Both the position numbers and the translations under genes were made by a program. A stretch of DNA of 64,000 bases from Papaver somniferum (taxonomy: Eukaryota > Streptophyta > Magnoliopsida > Ranunculales > Papaveraceae): contig NC_039364.1 of NCBI RefSeq assembly GCF_003573695.1, forward strand, positions 70,948,256-71,012,255, given 5' to 3'. Every line of letters starts with the position of its first letter. The stretch's first letter is position 1. The notes under the pieces were generated by a model. It did no database searches and was not told the origin of the DNA. It was given only the letters and a program-made list of their open reading frames with translations. Positions 11,973-22,756 of this stretch are shown in pieces.

Positions 11973-13560
11973 CAAAGTATATCATTGTTCCACCGTCTGT
12001 AGTCAATTCTCCCGTCTCTTCAGGAATAAAGATAAACTAGGTTGAGTTTATCTCATTATTCCACCGTCTTTACTCTTTTCTGTGGTGAGATATATGCTGG
12101 GTATTTCTCACACGTGTCGTAGACCGCCAGACCAAAACCCTAATTGATATTCCCCCATTTGTGTGAAGCTGAGTCAGCCTTTGTGATGATGTGTTGAGAG
12201 AGAGAAATATTTTCTTTAGACGAGTTGGCCAAGATAGAGAGATATTCTCCGATCTGTAAGAATGACTAGGATTAGTCACGTGAAAAGGCATGAAATGCCT
12301 CAGATTTCGTGTGGAGAGTCTGAAAGAGAGACTCGATTCCTACATGAGGCTCGTGCCTATCATGGGGAATATTCAGCCTTGGCTGAGATTTTACCGAGAG
12401 ATTTGAATCTCTCTCCGAGATTTTGAGAAGAGATGTGAATCTCTTCGAGATTTTGCTGAGATATTTGAATCTCTCTGAGATTTTGCCGAGAGATGTGAAT
12501 CTCTCCGAGATTTTGCAGAGATATTTTGAGGACGAACCAAAATCTCGAGAAAGATTTTCTTAACAGATCTGAATCTCTGTGGTCAGTTGGGACTCGTCCT
12601 GAAGAGAGAGAAAAGGTTTTGTACGCCCGATTAATGTTACCGCGAGACTTTGGCTCGTTTATCTTTGACCAACGTATCTTGCAGAGATGTGTTAGGAATC
12701 AATTGTGTACGTATTTATGGGGCCGACATGACCAGTGTATCTCAGAAGGATGTTCTAGGAATCTGTCGAAAGGGCCCAGAGGCAGAATGACCACTGTATC
12801 TCGCGGGGATGTCCTAGGAATTATTCGGAAACCTCAGTAAGTCGATTCAAAGTCTAGATTAGACATGACCAGGTATCTCATGATGATGTACTAGGAATAA
12901 GTTCTTGATTTCAAATAGGATGATTCGTGCTTACAGGAGACATGCATAACACTACTCTGGGTCATAAGTCCGCCGGGGACGTTTTTACGCATCTACAGAG
13001 CCTACATGACCAGCAGTATCTCGTCGAGCATGTATACTAGGAATCATGGCATCACAATCAGATGTGTCTCGCTAAAACATGCTGGAATTGTGGTTGTTCT
13101 GGTTCATAAGTCTGTTGGGGACGTTTTGCGTTCTACATAACCTACGTGACCAACACTATCTCGCGGGGATGTGTGCTAGGAATCACGACATCACGACCAA
13201 TAGTGTCTCGCGGGGACGTATACAAGAAATCGTGGCTAGGGGTGCCTTGAAGGCCAAGGGCTTAATCTCTCCCATGAGAGTTGAGTTTTGTCCTATGGTC
13301 TTGAAATGACACTTTTTCCCCTTATCCAAATTTCACCATCTGCAGTGACACTCATAATTATTTGAAATAACAAAAAATGTCTGCATCTTAATTTTTCAGG
13401 GGTATAATTGACAATCAAACTAGAATATAACATATATCTAAAAAATCGTGTCTTGGAATTTAACAAAATTTATCTCGTTGGAAAGCTTTTAAAGAGATCT
13501 GCACAACGAGTACAAACAACAATACCAAATTTAAGTTTCTTTTTCGAATTTTAGGCAAAA
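11973..13560. repeat. Degenerate tandem-repeat region of unknown origin
   Basis: No gene found. At 12384-12535 about four units of roughly 43 bp follow the scheme GAGATTTTGCCGAGAGATGTGAATCTCTCC. From about 12670 to 13240 a looser repeat is seen with the words CATGACCAGTGTATCTCGCGGGGATG and CTAGGAATC. The parent element is not recognised; such repeats are common in LTRs and leaders of large plant retroelements. Confidence 0.5.
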
Positions 13561-13589
13561 TTTTCGAAAACTTGATACATAACCTTTAC

Positions 13590-14110
13590 GCAGCCATCAA
13601 AAAAGATGCATAGCACATTATACAGACACAACAAAAGATGCATAAAACGTTATGCAACCATATTTTGGTTCATGCATATACTAATTTAGTTATGCAACTA
13701 CTAAAACGATATATATGCTTAAAAAAATAAGATAACCAAAAAAAAAGACGCATAACGAATTATGCAATCATTTTCTCGACTACATAACAAGTATGCATCC
13801 ATTGTTTTGGTTAATTTTAGTGCATACAAAAAAAGGTTGATGCATAATGCATTATGCAGCCATATTTTTGGATGCATGTTAAATTATGCATCCATTTCCT
13901 TGGATGCATAAAAGATTATGCATCCATTATCTCGATTGCATAACATGTTATGCAGATATTATCGTAGATGCATGACAAGTTGTGCAACTTTTTTTTTGTT
14001 GATTTCGATACTAACAAAAAAGTTGCTGCATAACGTGTTATGCAACAATTCTTGTAGATGCGTAACAGGTTATGAAACCATTTTCACAGCTACATAACAG
14101 ATTATTCAAC
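13590..14110. repeat. TGCATAA/TTATGCA palindromic tandem repeats
   Basis: About ten imperfect units of 30-40 bp, most of them built as GATGCATAAC-n-GTTATGCAACCAT, so most units form a short inverted repeat. Spacers are AT-rich. Units drift in length and orientation. No coding sequence is seen. Confidence 0.75.
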
Positions 14111-14492
14111 CATTATGACCGAACACCAACAACAATATGGCCAATACATCCGTAGCTTCCCAACCACCAACACCAACTCCTCAAACTCAGCTTATCCAAC
14201 CATTATCCTCCATCGGTAGCTTCCCAATCCACTACAACCAGTTTCCTAAATCCAGACCATGTGAATACTCTCTTTGCACCGCTCTTAACAACTCAACCAT
14301 CTCCACTAGTTATGACCACAACCACTGAACTTCTTCACTGGATCATTCATAGTAGGAGCTCCATCACTGGATCATTCATTTGATCTCGTAAGAAAGAGCC
14401 CCCAGTAAATTAACAACTTACTACTAGCCAAAATAGGAGTACCAGAACAACATATATAATGCAAAATCGCAGACACACAAGTGGCCGCTCAC

Positions 14493-17400
14493 CTTACTAG
14501 CCAAAGGTAGAGGGACTGCACAGATCTTAAACTCCCGACCCACCCTCAAGATAAGTATGAGGTGAGTATCATTATAATCCACATCCTCCTGGAAAAACTC
14601 TGGATCATCGAGAAATACATCCTGAAACATAAACAAGAAATGCTACATATTTTTGAAGACAATAACCAAGAGCTCGTGTGGATGAAATAATACTGAACTA
14701 ACTAAAAATCCAAAAAATAGCACATGCTGCAGGGAAGTGTTTGTAGAATCTGAACATAAATGGCTTAGAAATACTCTAACATCCCATTTTCTTGAACCAG
14801 AAGCTTCAACAGTGCAAGAGAGCAGGTAATGAGAGTCAGCAGGCTGTCCATCTTTCGCAGCATTTGTAAAAACATAAAGATGTCCCTGATGATGTTAAAT
14901 TATGAAACTAACATGTGGTTCACACTCATACACTAGTTTCATAACAGACAGAGGGTCAACTGCATTTATCAAGTAAACCTGCAAATAATTGCTTGAATTT
15001 AGAAACATAGATGAGGAAATAAATAAAACATGGAGAGACAAAAGTAGCCATTTAGAGCAGTTCCTATGGAATGAACAAACTTTGAGTTTGTTCATTTTGC
15101 TTCCATTATGGACTCAACAAACATGAAAAATGGATGTTCAAACCAACAAATTTGTTGGTTTGTTCATTGAGTTGGAACATGTAGCGCGCACTTGATGAAA
15201 TAGCGGGCGAGCTTGGCACATTCGCTGGCGAACTTGGCACAACCGCTGGTGAGATTGGAAAAATCTCTGGCGTTTGTCTTTCCATTGCTCGCTGATCGTT
15301 GAAACGCTATCTTTTTTAGTAAACACACCACGGTTTTCTTAAAAGCGCCAACAACTCCTTCAATCCAACGGCTGATGCTCCTTTTTGTTTCCCTATAAAT
15401 TCAGTTCATTTCCAGACTTAAAACTCACACCTTCTTCATCACTACCTCAAAATTACAAAATTTCATACCATCTCTAATTTTTATTTTTATTTTTTCAAAC
15501 AAAACTATTCATATCAACTCAATCTACCAGAAAAAATCTCATCTCTACAAATTTCATTTCTAACAAATATGGCATCCTCACAACAATGATCACAACAACG
15601 ATCACAACAACGAGCACCACAACGATCACAACAACAAACACCACAACAAAAATCACAACAACAATCACAACAAGAAATACAACAAAATATACAAAAATCA
15701 CAACCAAAAAACACAAGAATTCGTGGTGTCAAGTATACGATAGATGAAGACGAGTCGCTTTGCAGAAGTTATGTATTATATACAGTGGATGACATAAATG
15801 GTATTTATCAAGAAAAAAAAATCTTTTTATGATAAGATTTTACAAAAAAATTTGTGAAGAAACAGGTAACCCCAATAGACGTGATGGCGATGGGTTGTCT
15901 CATCGTTTTCACGCAATTTCAGCAGCCGTTAGTGAATATGTAGCTCTGATCGCTCAAATGTGGCACAACAGAAAAAGTGGTGAAGGCGAACCGAATGTGG
16001 AATGAAGATGTCGGTAAGAGTGGCAAAGATCCCACAAATTGGGCTTCCAACATAAAACTTGTTTCACCATTTTTAGGGTGCTTAACAAGTTTAATCCATA
16101 CTTGCTAGAAGGTCATCAAGTTCCTGCAAGATCACCACATGGTCCAGTCTCGTAGGATTTTCAGAATGGAGGGCATGTTTCCTCACCTGATGGAACTCCA
16201 AGTAGTCAGGAACAACACAACACTAATCTAGACGACAACACGAACATCAAGAGAAGAAAAGGAGGGGGTCAGAAAGCTGCAAAAGCAGCGAGAGACATAG
16301 CCCAACGAGCATTAGAAGGAGGTTCAAGTGAGTACAACTATGTTGATCACAAGGAATTTGAGATGCAGATAGAAGCAGATAGAGCCAGGGACCGTGGAAT
16401 TGCTATAAATAATCAACAAAAAAGTCGTCTTTCGCGAGAACAATACTACAGGGATTGTAAGCTAAACAAGTTACTCTCATTGAACACTTCAATAATGAAT
16501 GAACGACAACTTGCTGCATGGAATAAGGGAATGGATGCGGCCGAAGCCGAACAACAACAAGCCGCGCCGAACAACAACAACAAGCCCCTGAACAAGTAGC
16601 CCCCCCTCAACAAACTGGCCAGTATGTGAATGTGGAAAAAGACGAAGATGATGCTTCGGAAGAAAACGAAGATGAATACAGTCTTTCTAACTGATTTTAA
16701 TTACTGTTTAGTTAAGTTTAATTTAATTCAGTGTAGTCGTTTAATTTAATTCAGTTTAGTTTAGTTTAAGTTAATTGTAGTCGTTTACTTAAAATTACTT
16801 TTAATTTTAAGTGAAGTCGTTTAAACAAATAACTTTAAATTAAAAAACATATTAATTAAAATAAACAACAATACTAAATTGAAATAACACTAAATTGAAA
16901 ATAACATATGTCTGCCTATTCCTCTTCCTCTCCCTCTGCCTCGCCCCCGCACATCGTCTCTTGCTCCTTTTAAAAACCAAATGTGCTTGGTTAAATCTTG
17001 TCTTAGTTGTCCATAGATTTCTCGGTTTTGGAGTCTGTCAATGGCAAGTCTATATTCTCTTGTCGGGCGCCCATGCTCTACCACGAGATTCGGTCTCAAA
17101 TCTTCATCTGGAAAACTAGTCCAGGTTGGGTCACACCTTGTTTCTTCAATGACCATGTTATGCAGAATGATACAAGTTAGCATAATTTTGTTCATTTGTT
17201 GAATATCAAAAAGCGTGTCATCTCAGCTATGATGGCAAATTTCCTTTTCAGTATGCCAAAAGCGCGTTTAACATCCTTTCTGCATTTTATTTGTTGGGTG
17301 TTAAAGTACTTCATATCCTTCGAAGACGTCGGTCCAAAACCTACCTGTTTATAAGCTTGAACCATAGTTGACCATTCTGGATAGATTCCGTCTGCTAGAT

Positions 17401-18761
17401 AATAACCCTGAGTGTAGTGATGACAGTGCGGCGCGACCCCATTCTTAAGATCTTCAAACAATGGTGACTTATATAAAACATTGAGATCGTTATTTGAACC
17501 CGGGAGTCCAAAAAAGGCATGCCAAAACCAACAATCATAAGTAGATGAAGCTTCCAAAATTATAGTTGGTTTTGGATAATGATCCTTATATTGTCCTGCC
17601 CATTCAAATGGACACGCATGCCACGTCTAGTGCATGCAGTCAAGACTACCTAGCATTCCTATAAAACCCCTCTCGGTGTTTTCTGCAGTTATTCTTTGAA
17701 CATCTTCCTGAGTAGGCTTTCTTAAAAATGTGGGACCAAAATGCTCGACTATTGTTTCGCAAAACAATTTGAGATACCTAAAGGCGGTTTTTTTCCCAAT
17801 GCGGATGTGATCATCCGTGGAATCCGCTGGTATCACGTAACATAATATACGGAGGGCCGCAGTGACCTTTTATTCGGGACTAAATCCTCGTACATGTCGT
17901 GCATCATACTGATAATTAAATAAAGGTTGTACCTGACAAAGCTCGACAATAATCCTTTGCGTCAAGTTGCTGCACATGCGGAATCGTCGCTCAAAATCCT
18001 CATCGGAATAGACACAATCATGATCAAAATGATCATGCATCATCTTTTCGTGGTAAAAATGTCGATCTCCCACATCCGTCTTCTAGTTGCAACTTCATAT
18101 GGCTCTAAAGGCTTTGGTATGATCCCGGATTGTAACTGCAACATAAAATGTCGCCTTATTCTATCTTGTTTTGCATCTTCATCCATTTGATGCAAAAACT
18201 CCATACACATTTCTTCCTCTTCTTCATACAACATTTCATCCATCTCCATATCTTCCTCAGAAGAATCAAAATCAGAATTCATGGTTGAAAGTCGAAAGAA
18301 ATTGAAATTAAGAAAAGATTGATCGGATGAAAGATTATTGTGAATTTGCGGGATCAAACTCGAGTCGTATTTATGGAGGTAGAAACTAGCCGTTCCGGTG
18401 ACCATTGAAAAGTAGCCGTTGTCGACCTTGGCTCAAACGTCAGCGTGTCTTTTACACACGCCAACGTCTGTGCAACGACTGCTAGCGATTGATCCACGAG
18501 CGCTAGCGTTTGTCTTATGCTCGCGCGCTTGGTTATCTAACGCCCAGTCCCTTACCATAGTGGAAAAGCCAGTTTGGTCATCCACCTGGCTCAACAAAAA
18601 ATGTCATTTGGCCATATTGCCATAGGAATTGCCCTTACAACTTATACCTTTGAAAAAGTAACCGAGGACACATTGTGTCTGATACAAAGGTAAGCGTTCT
18701 CATCTGATTCTTCCATAACCAAAACATCGTTTTCATTTTCCCGGTCACGCCACGAAAAATC
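14493..18761 (-). CDS. Unidentified gene, four internal exons (partial)
   Basis: Four exons on the minus strand join in one frame, all in phase 0 with GT..AG sites: 18648-18761 (38 codons), 14913-14978 (22), 14724-14885 (54) and 14493-14621 (43). Together they give 157 residues without a stop. Sample phrases are DFSWRDRENENDVLVMEESD, VYLINAVDPLSVMKLVYECE, HLYVFTNAAKDGQPADSHY and DDPEFFQEDVDYNDTHL. I do not recognise the family. The first intron holds the complete Harbinger element 15055-18634, which begins 13 nt from the donor. No start or terminal exon was found: upstream is a GACGCG-rich patch and downstream the palindromic repeats, so this may be a gene fragment or a gene with distant ends. 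The lack of lesions suggests recent or current function. Confidence 0.6.
15569..16694 (+). pseudogene. Harbinger Myb-like (ORF1-type) protein, broken
   Basis: The frame starts ATGGCATCC and enters a glutamine-rich stretch (CAA repeats, with a TGA at codon 7 where a CGA would fit). Next come a Myb/trihelix-type segment with YTIDEDESLCRSYVL, then in a shifted frame ICEETGNPNRRDGDGLSHRF, and a basic C-terminal part around NIKRRKGGGQKAAKAA. The open stretch 16363-16599 is the C-terminal region, helical and Gln/Asn-rich. This order is typical of the DNA-binding partner that Harbinger transposases need for nuclear import and TIR binding. At least three frame changes are needed to read it through. 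Confidence 0.75.
16890..18282 (-). pseudogene. PIF/Harbinger transposase (DDE_Tnp_4, ALP1/HARBI1-like), broken
   Basis: The start at 18282 (MNSDFDSSEEDMEMDE) gives an acidic N-terminus as in plant family members. Family landmarks in order: DEDFERRFRM, KKTAFRYLKLFCE, RKPTQEDVQR, GFIGMLGSLDCMH (first catalytic Asp), KPTIILEASS, FFGLPGSNNDLNVL (second Asp), GYYLADGIYPEWST, RKDVKRAFGILK and ACIILHNM-type TCIILHNMVIEE. Lesions: frameshift near 18070, TAA at 17870-17872 (in place of Gln), TAG at 17627-17629 (in place of Trp in MHW), frameshift near 17200. The third acidic residue, usually Glu in RKDVERAFG, reads Lys. The C-terminus is Arg/Gly-rich. Not functional as it stands. Confidence 0.9.
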
Positions 18762-19440
18762 CTAATTAAAAATTATTTTTTAGAAGAATCATCAAATATA
18801 CTCGACTGAATCCCAAATTATAAAAATCAGAAAATAAAAGCAAAACTTTAACACTGGATTGGGTTGCACAGATGCGGACGCGTAGACGCGGACACTACAA
18901 AATTCTCAAAAAATTAGGACGCGGATACGTATATACATATTTTATTTATATATATAATCATGTATTTATACAACAAAGTCAAGCATTTCGATCCTAGAAA
19001 TTAGAAAATGATACTACATGTGTATAAATTTCAAAAGAAAAGAAGATATTATTTATTTATACACGCCGAAGGTCAAACAATCAGTCACTATTAAACACAT
19101 GGCACAATCAAAATGCATTCTTAAAACAACACATGCCCAACTAAGGGTATACGTGATATCATTTCCAATTACAAAACCCTAATAAAGACCTAAATTATTG
19201 ATCTAAATGTTTGTCTTTCTTCATTTGGTTAATAATAGTAAAAATAAAGGAAGAAGTTTAAATGAAAATGAAAAAAAAAAAATGCGTCGGACACACGTCA
19301 TCGGTGCGTCCAAACCAGACGCGCGAAAGACGCGCAAATTGGTGCGTCGGACATGCGTCGTGTCAGTATCCCACGCGCGTCCCGTATCCGACGCGAGTCG
19401 GACGCGGACATATCTCAAGAAATGGAGCGTCCGTGCTGTA
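18762..19440. other. GACGCG-rich patch, probable DNA-transposon remnant
   Basis: No gene. Two clusters of GACGCG/GCGTCC words (18865-18925 and 19283-19440) bracket an AT-rich centre. The clusters resemble subterminal repeats of a non-autonomous transposon, but I could not define clean inverted ends or a target duplication. Confidence 0.35.
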
Positions 19441-20598
19441 AATTTTCACAAACCGATAGGGTCGTTTATCAGTCACCATATAAAACAATGATTTTCCATC
19501 CCTCCCCATGCCAAACCCGCAACTCGATCAACCTCAGGTTTCGTAAATAAAGAACTTGAATTCAAATCCCTAACATATAACTTAAAACAGTCGTTCTTTT
19601 TGCCATACTTAGTGTACGCAAGAAATCGATGATCCGGAGATATTTCAGATAGTTCCTCGCGAGTTAAGGTTTTTGATTTTGATCGACGTTTGATATCATG
19701 ATTTTTTCGTAATCTCTTTTTTGATTTCCATGATCAATTTCATTGTATGAACCGAAGTTCAGATCTAATTTGTGAAAAAAATCGATTGCATTAAAGATTG
19801 CGGATTTACTTTTTGATAGGATTCAAGTTTGCTCTGATTTTGTAGAAATTAGCCTGTGAAAAAAAAAGGAAAACGAAAATTTCAACAATCATGGGTCTGG
19901 GAGAAATTTTCACCAAGAAAATAGGTGTGCCTGTGAACTTTTCTGACGATGGATTTTATGGTTAAAAAAATATGAAAAATGAGTTTGATTGTAGTTTTCA
20001 CATCTTCTATCTTGCACAAAAATAAAGACTCAAAATAAAACTCAACCAACTGCAATGCCAATATTAGTGGATAACCAGATATGGACAAACGAGGGCAGTC
20101 ATTATTTGTTTTTGTAAAAAAACAAACTGTTCTATATCAAAATTAAGGAGATAACTATCCTCAACAATGATTTCGACAAAAGAAAACAGATGAATTAGGT
20201 GATTGGACACAGCTTTGCCGTTGCTAGCACCTCCAGATGTATGATTAACAGCTCTGGACCAATGCTGTTACAAGAATGCCAAGGTCACAACAAGGCGCAA
20301 AAACTTGAAACCATCAGAAAAATCAAACTCAAAACTTGTCATAAACGTAGGTGCCATAATCTATTGCTTGATTCCGTGATCAACTTACTTGGATTGACAA
20401 CTTAGTCTATATGATCGACAGACTATGAAGACGAACTAAAAAATTTATACGGTACTTAATTAACAAAAGAGCAGCATACGTACACATCATATTAAATTTT
20501 TTACACAATAAAATGACATAATGCAAATCCAAGATCAACACCACTTCTTTGTGTTTTTTTCTTTTTACAATAATTAGGAACAAACAGAAACTATAAGT
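19441..20598. other. Intergenic stretch without recognised gene
   Basis: A TATAAAAC at about 19480 on plus resembles a TATA box, and the DNA that follows (TTTCGTAAATAAAG and further) looks like a leader with a long AT-rich intron, but no coding exon can be attached. The last few hundred bases probably include the 3' UTR of the minus-strand gene at 20599. Confidence 0.4.
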
Positions 20599-20988
20599 TC
20601 AAACGAAGTTGTACAGAAATAAGAAGAGAAGAAATAGTAGTAAAGATCCAAGACCGAACCCATCTGAGTCAGAACCTGATGAAATACTACTATTAACACT
20701 TGGTGGTTGCAGTTGATATCCAGGAATTCTAGTATGAAACGAAGATGAAGAAGGAAAAAATCTACTGAGGAAATGAATAATCAACAGAAGTAGTAAAGGA
20801 AAGATTAGTACAATTAAAGAGAGTGATTCTCCAATTTCAAACATGGCTAAGAAGCTTTCTAACAACATCTGACCATATACAATGACCCCCAATACCCCGA
20901 TGAGTAACAATGGAAACATTGGTGATGGACCACGACTTGCAGTGCTGTAATTCATATTTTGGTTTAGCAGTAAAGGTAGTGTAGTCAA
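20599..20988 (-). CDS. Small hydrophobic membrane protein, hypothetical
   Basis: This is an intronless frame of 129 codons. Hydrophobic segments lie at about residues 24-46 (FPLLLIGVLGVIVYG), 56-78 (LSLIVLIFPLLLLLIIHFLS) and 113-129, the last running to the C-terminus (LGSLLLFLLFLFLYNFV). A Ser-rich polar loop with SGSDSDGFG separates the last two. It looks like the small plant 'transmembrane protein' type of unknown function, probably endomembrane-located. A TATA box lies 76-82 nt upstream of the ATG, giving a plausible short leader. No lesions are seen. No domain is recognised. Confidence 0.65.
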   Translation of the reverse strand: MTTLPLLLNQNMNYSTASRGPSPMFPLLLIGVLGVIVYGQMLLESFLAMFEIGESLSLIVLIFPLLLLLIIHFLSRFFPSSSSFHTRIPGYQLQPPSVNSSISSGSDSDGFGLGSLLLFLLFLFLYNFV

Positions 20989-21063
20989 ATCCTCACTTTC
21001 TCCCCTGACAGTAAGCTTTCTTTTTTGTGAAGTGAAGAATGGTTATCAGTATGGTTGGTGTTT

Positions 21064-21070
21064 CTTATAT
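21064..21070 (-). promoter_or_regulatory. TATA box of the small membrane-protein gene
   Basis: On the minus strand the sequence reads CTATATAAGAAACACC, about 76-82 nt before the ATG at 20988, a normal plant spacing for a TATA box and short 5' UTR. Confidence 0.55.
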
Positions 21071-22194
21071 AGAAATAAATCAAGGGTTCGGAATGATCTT
21101 ATAATTTGCCTTCTATAATTATCTGTGCATGTTTGACCGGTGTGCGTATTTATTCATATTTTAACTGAATGTGAATTAGTGTTTATTCTTTTGTTTTGTT
21201 TTTTTGGAGTGACAATCTAAAGTTCATTCCTATCACGAGAGCTTGATTTGAATTGAGAAATTATTCTTATCCTTGTCATTCTAGCAATGCTGCATACGGA
21301 GACGGCCGTATTTACCTATTTGATCGTAGGATGACAAAAGAATTGTCTTCGATTTGGTTGTGTTTCGATGCATTTTTAGATATTATTTTTGGTCCCATAT
21401 GCAAAAGATTGAACCCAATTGCGGGTCCTTCTTAGTTTGATTTGTGCCTGCATAAAAAACATTGAACTCAAATTTCATAGGTCCGGATTGGTTCCTTCTG
21501 GTTCCATCATATGCAAAGAAACCATAACAAACATGAATATCGACAAGCTGTAAGGGACAGTGCAATCGCGAACTGTGAAAATGAAATGCATGTTTCCATC
21601 AATGTCTTGCCTGCCATTTCTACTTTAAACCTAACTTCTCTAGAGAAGAATTTTCTGGTGCAACTCCAGAAAAACAATAGTTCAATTCCACTTCTAATTT
21701 ATTAAAGAGAATTAAGTAAGTTAGAGAAGGCCAACTAACCCCAGACCACCATCTTCTTGGGAAAAAAAACAGTGAAATGATGCTGCTCATTTGACAAATT
21801 AGAGCTCTCTATATTCCAGTTGTTGTACTTAACAAGCATAGTCTAATCATATACTCCAAATGATACTCAAGGATATTATGGCATCGGAGAATATGATGCT
21901 GGATTTAAGATTTATTTTTCCATTTTTTGGTGACATCAATAGTTTATTTTATTCTTTGCTGCCTCGGAGTGTTGGTGTTTTATGAATGTCATCCAAATGC
22001 TCATGTCATGAACTGACCATAACCTAAATTTGGGTGACTAACCAACAAAGTTTGATAGGATGCTTTTGGTCTTGATTTTGGGAAGACAATTTGGACTATG
22101 AAGGCTGCCTGAAGATGATCCAAGGGTTGATCCTCAGTGTAGGATAAGATCATTCAATGAAAAATCAGACTGATGACCTAAAATGACTTCTTAC
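21071..22194. other. Intergenic stretch without recognised gene
   Basis: Short open frames on both strands (for example 21253-21435 +) show no recognisable domain, flanking splice signals or family motifs. Nothing further can be supported. Confidence 0.4.
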
Positions 22195-22370
22195 CCCATA
22201 CAACAGGTTGGTGAAAAATCCGTGGTAAAACGGATCATCATGCCAGCTGTATATGGGATAAGAAACAACATACTGGTTCTGATATTCTGAATAGAGAGCT
22301 TCCTCACCATAACTGGACCCTTCAATCATCTTCACGTGGGCATGGCAGACCTTTGTGTCTTCCACGAGTC
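22195..22370 (-). CDS. Candidate exon of an unidentified gene
   Basis: The open minus-strand segment contains KVCHAHVKMIEGSSYGEEA and YPIYSWHDDPFYHGFFTNL. It is bounded by a possible acceptor (TTCTTCAAG before the exon) and a good donor (GGG|GTAAGAAG). The composition is protein-like rather than random. A Stowaway MITE starts 17 bp beyond its upstream edge. No partner exons were found, so it may be a stray gene piece. Confidence 0.35.
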
Positions 22371-22387
22371 CTTGAAGAACCGTAATA

Positions 22388-22756
22388 CTACCTCCATCCC
22401 ACTTTTAGATGATCTATTTAGTTTAAAATTTTGTCCCACTGTTAGTTGACCTATTTCATTAAACAAGAGAATATTTCTAAAATTATCATTTTAATTGATT
22501 ATCGGTCTTATAAGAAATATGTATAATTTGATATCCATGTCTATACTCTTATGTAGGTGTTTTAAAATGCTTTTCAATGATACAAAGTTTACGAAAATCC
22601 ATGGTATAGTTGAGAGATAAATCATTTCTAAATTTTACAAGTTATTATCCATAAGGCTATAATTGTAAAAGATACTTAAAAATACTCCCTTCCACTCCTT
22701 GCCTTAAAAATTGTGCAAACTTCAACTAGGTCAATCTAATAGTGGGACGGAGGGAA
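22388..22756. mobile_element. Stowaway-type MITE
   Basis: The 369-bp element is flanked by TA. The left end reads CTACCTCCATCCCACTTTTAG and the right end, inward, TTCCCTCCGTCCCACTATTAG. These are the CTCCCTCCGTCCCA-type termini of Stowaway (Tc1/mariner) MITEs. It is AT-rich with no coding capacity. Confidence 0.85.

Larger units (their letters stand above)
15055..18634. mobile_element. PIF/Harbinger element, complete but decayed
   Basis: The 3,580-bp element is flanked by TTA on both sides (15052-15054 and 18635-18637), the PIF/Harbinger target duplication. Its termini match as inverted repeats: GAGCAGTTCCTATGG on the left and GGGCAATTCCTATGG read inward from the right. It carries the two expected genes, a Myb-like ORF on plus (15569-16694) and a DDE transposase on minus (16890-18282), convergently arranged. 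Both contain stops and frameshifts. GC-rich short repeats lie just inside both ends. Confidence 0.92.

Noticed and set aside
15514..15732. Minus-strand frame of 72 codons extremely rich in cysteine (CCD, CCG repeats)
   Set aside because: It is the antisense of the CAA/CGA repeats of the Harbinger Myb-like ORF; the cysteine pattern is a by-product of that repeat.
19207..19550. Overlapping plus and minus frames of 65-94 codons in the GACGCG patch
   Set aside because: Arg/Thr-rich translations of GACGCG repeats in several frames; no homology and no gene signals.
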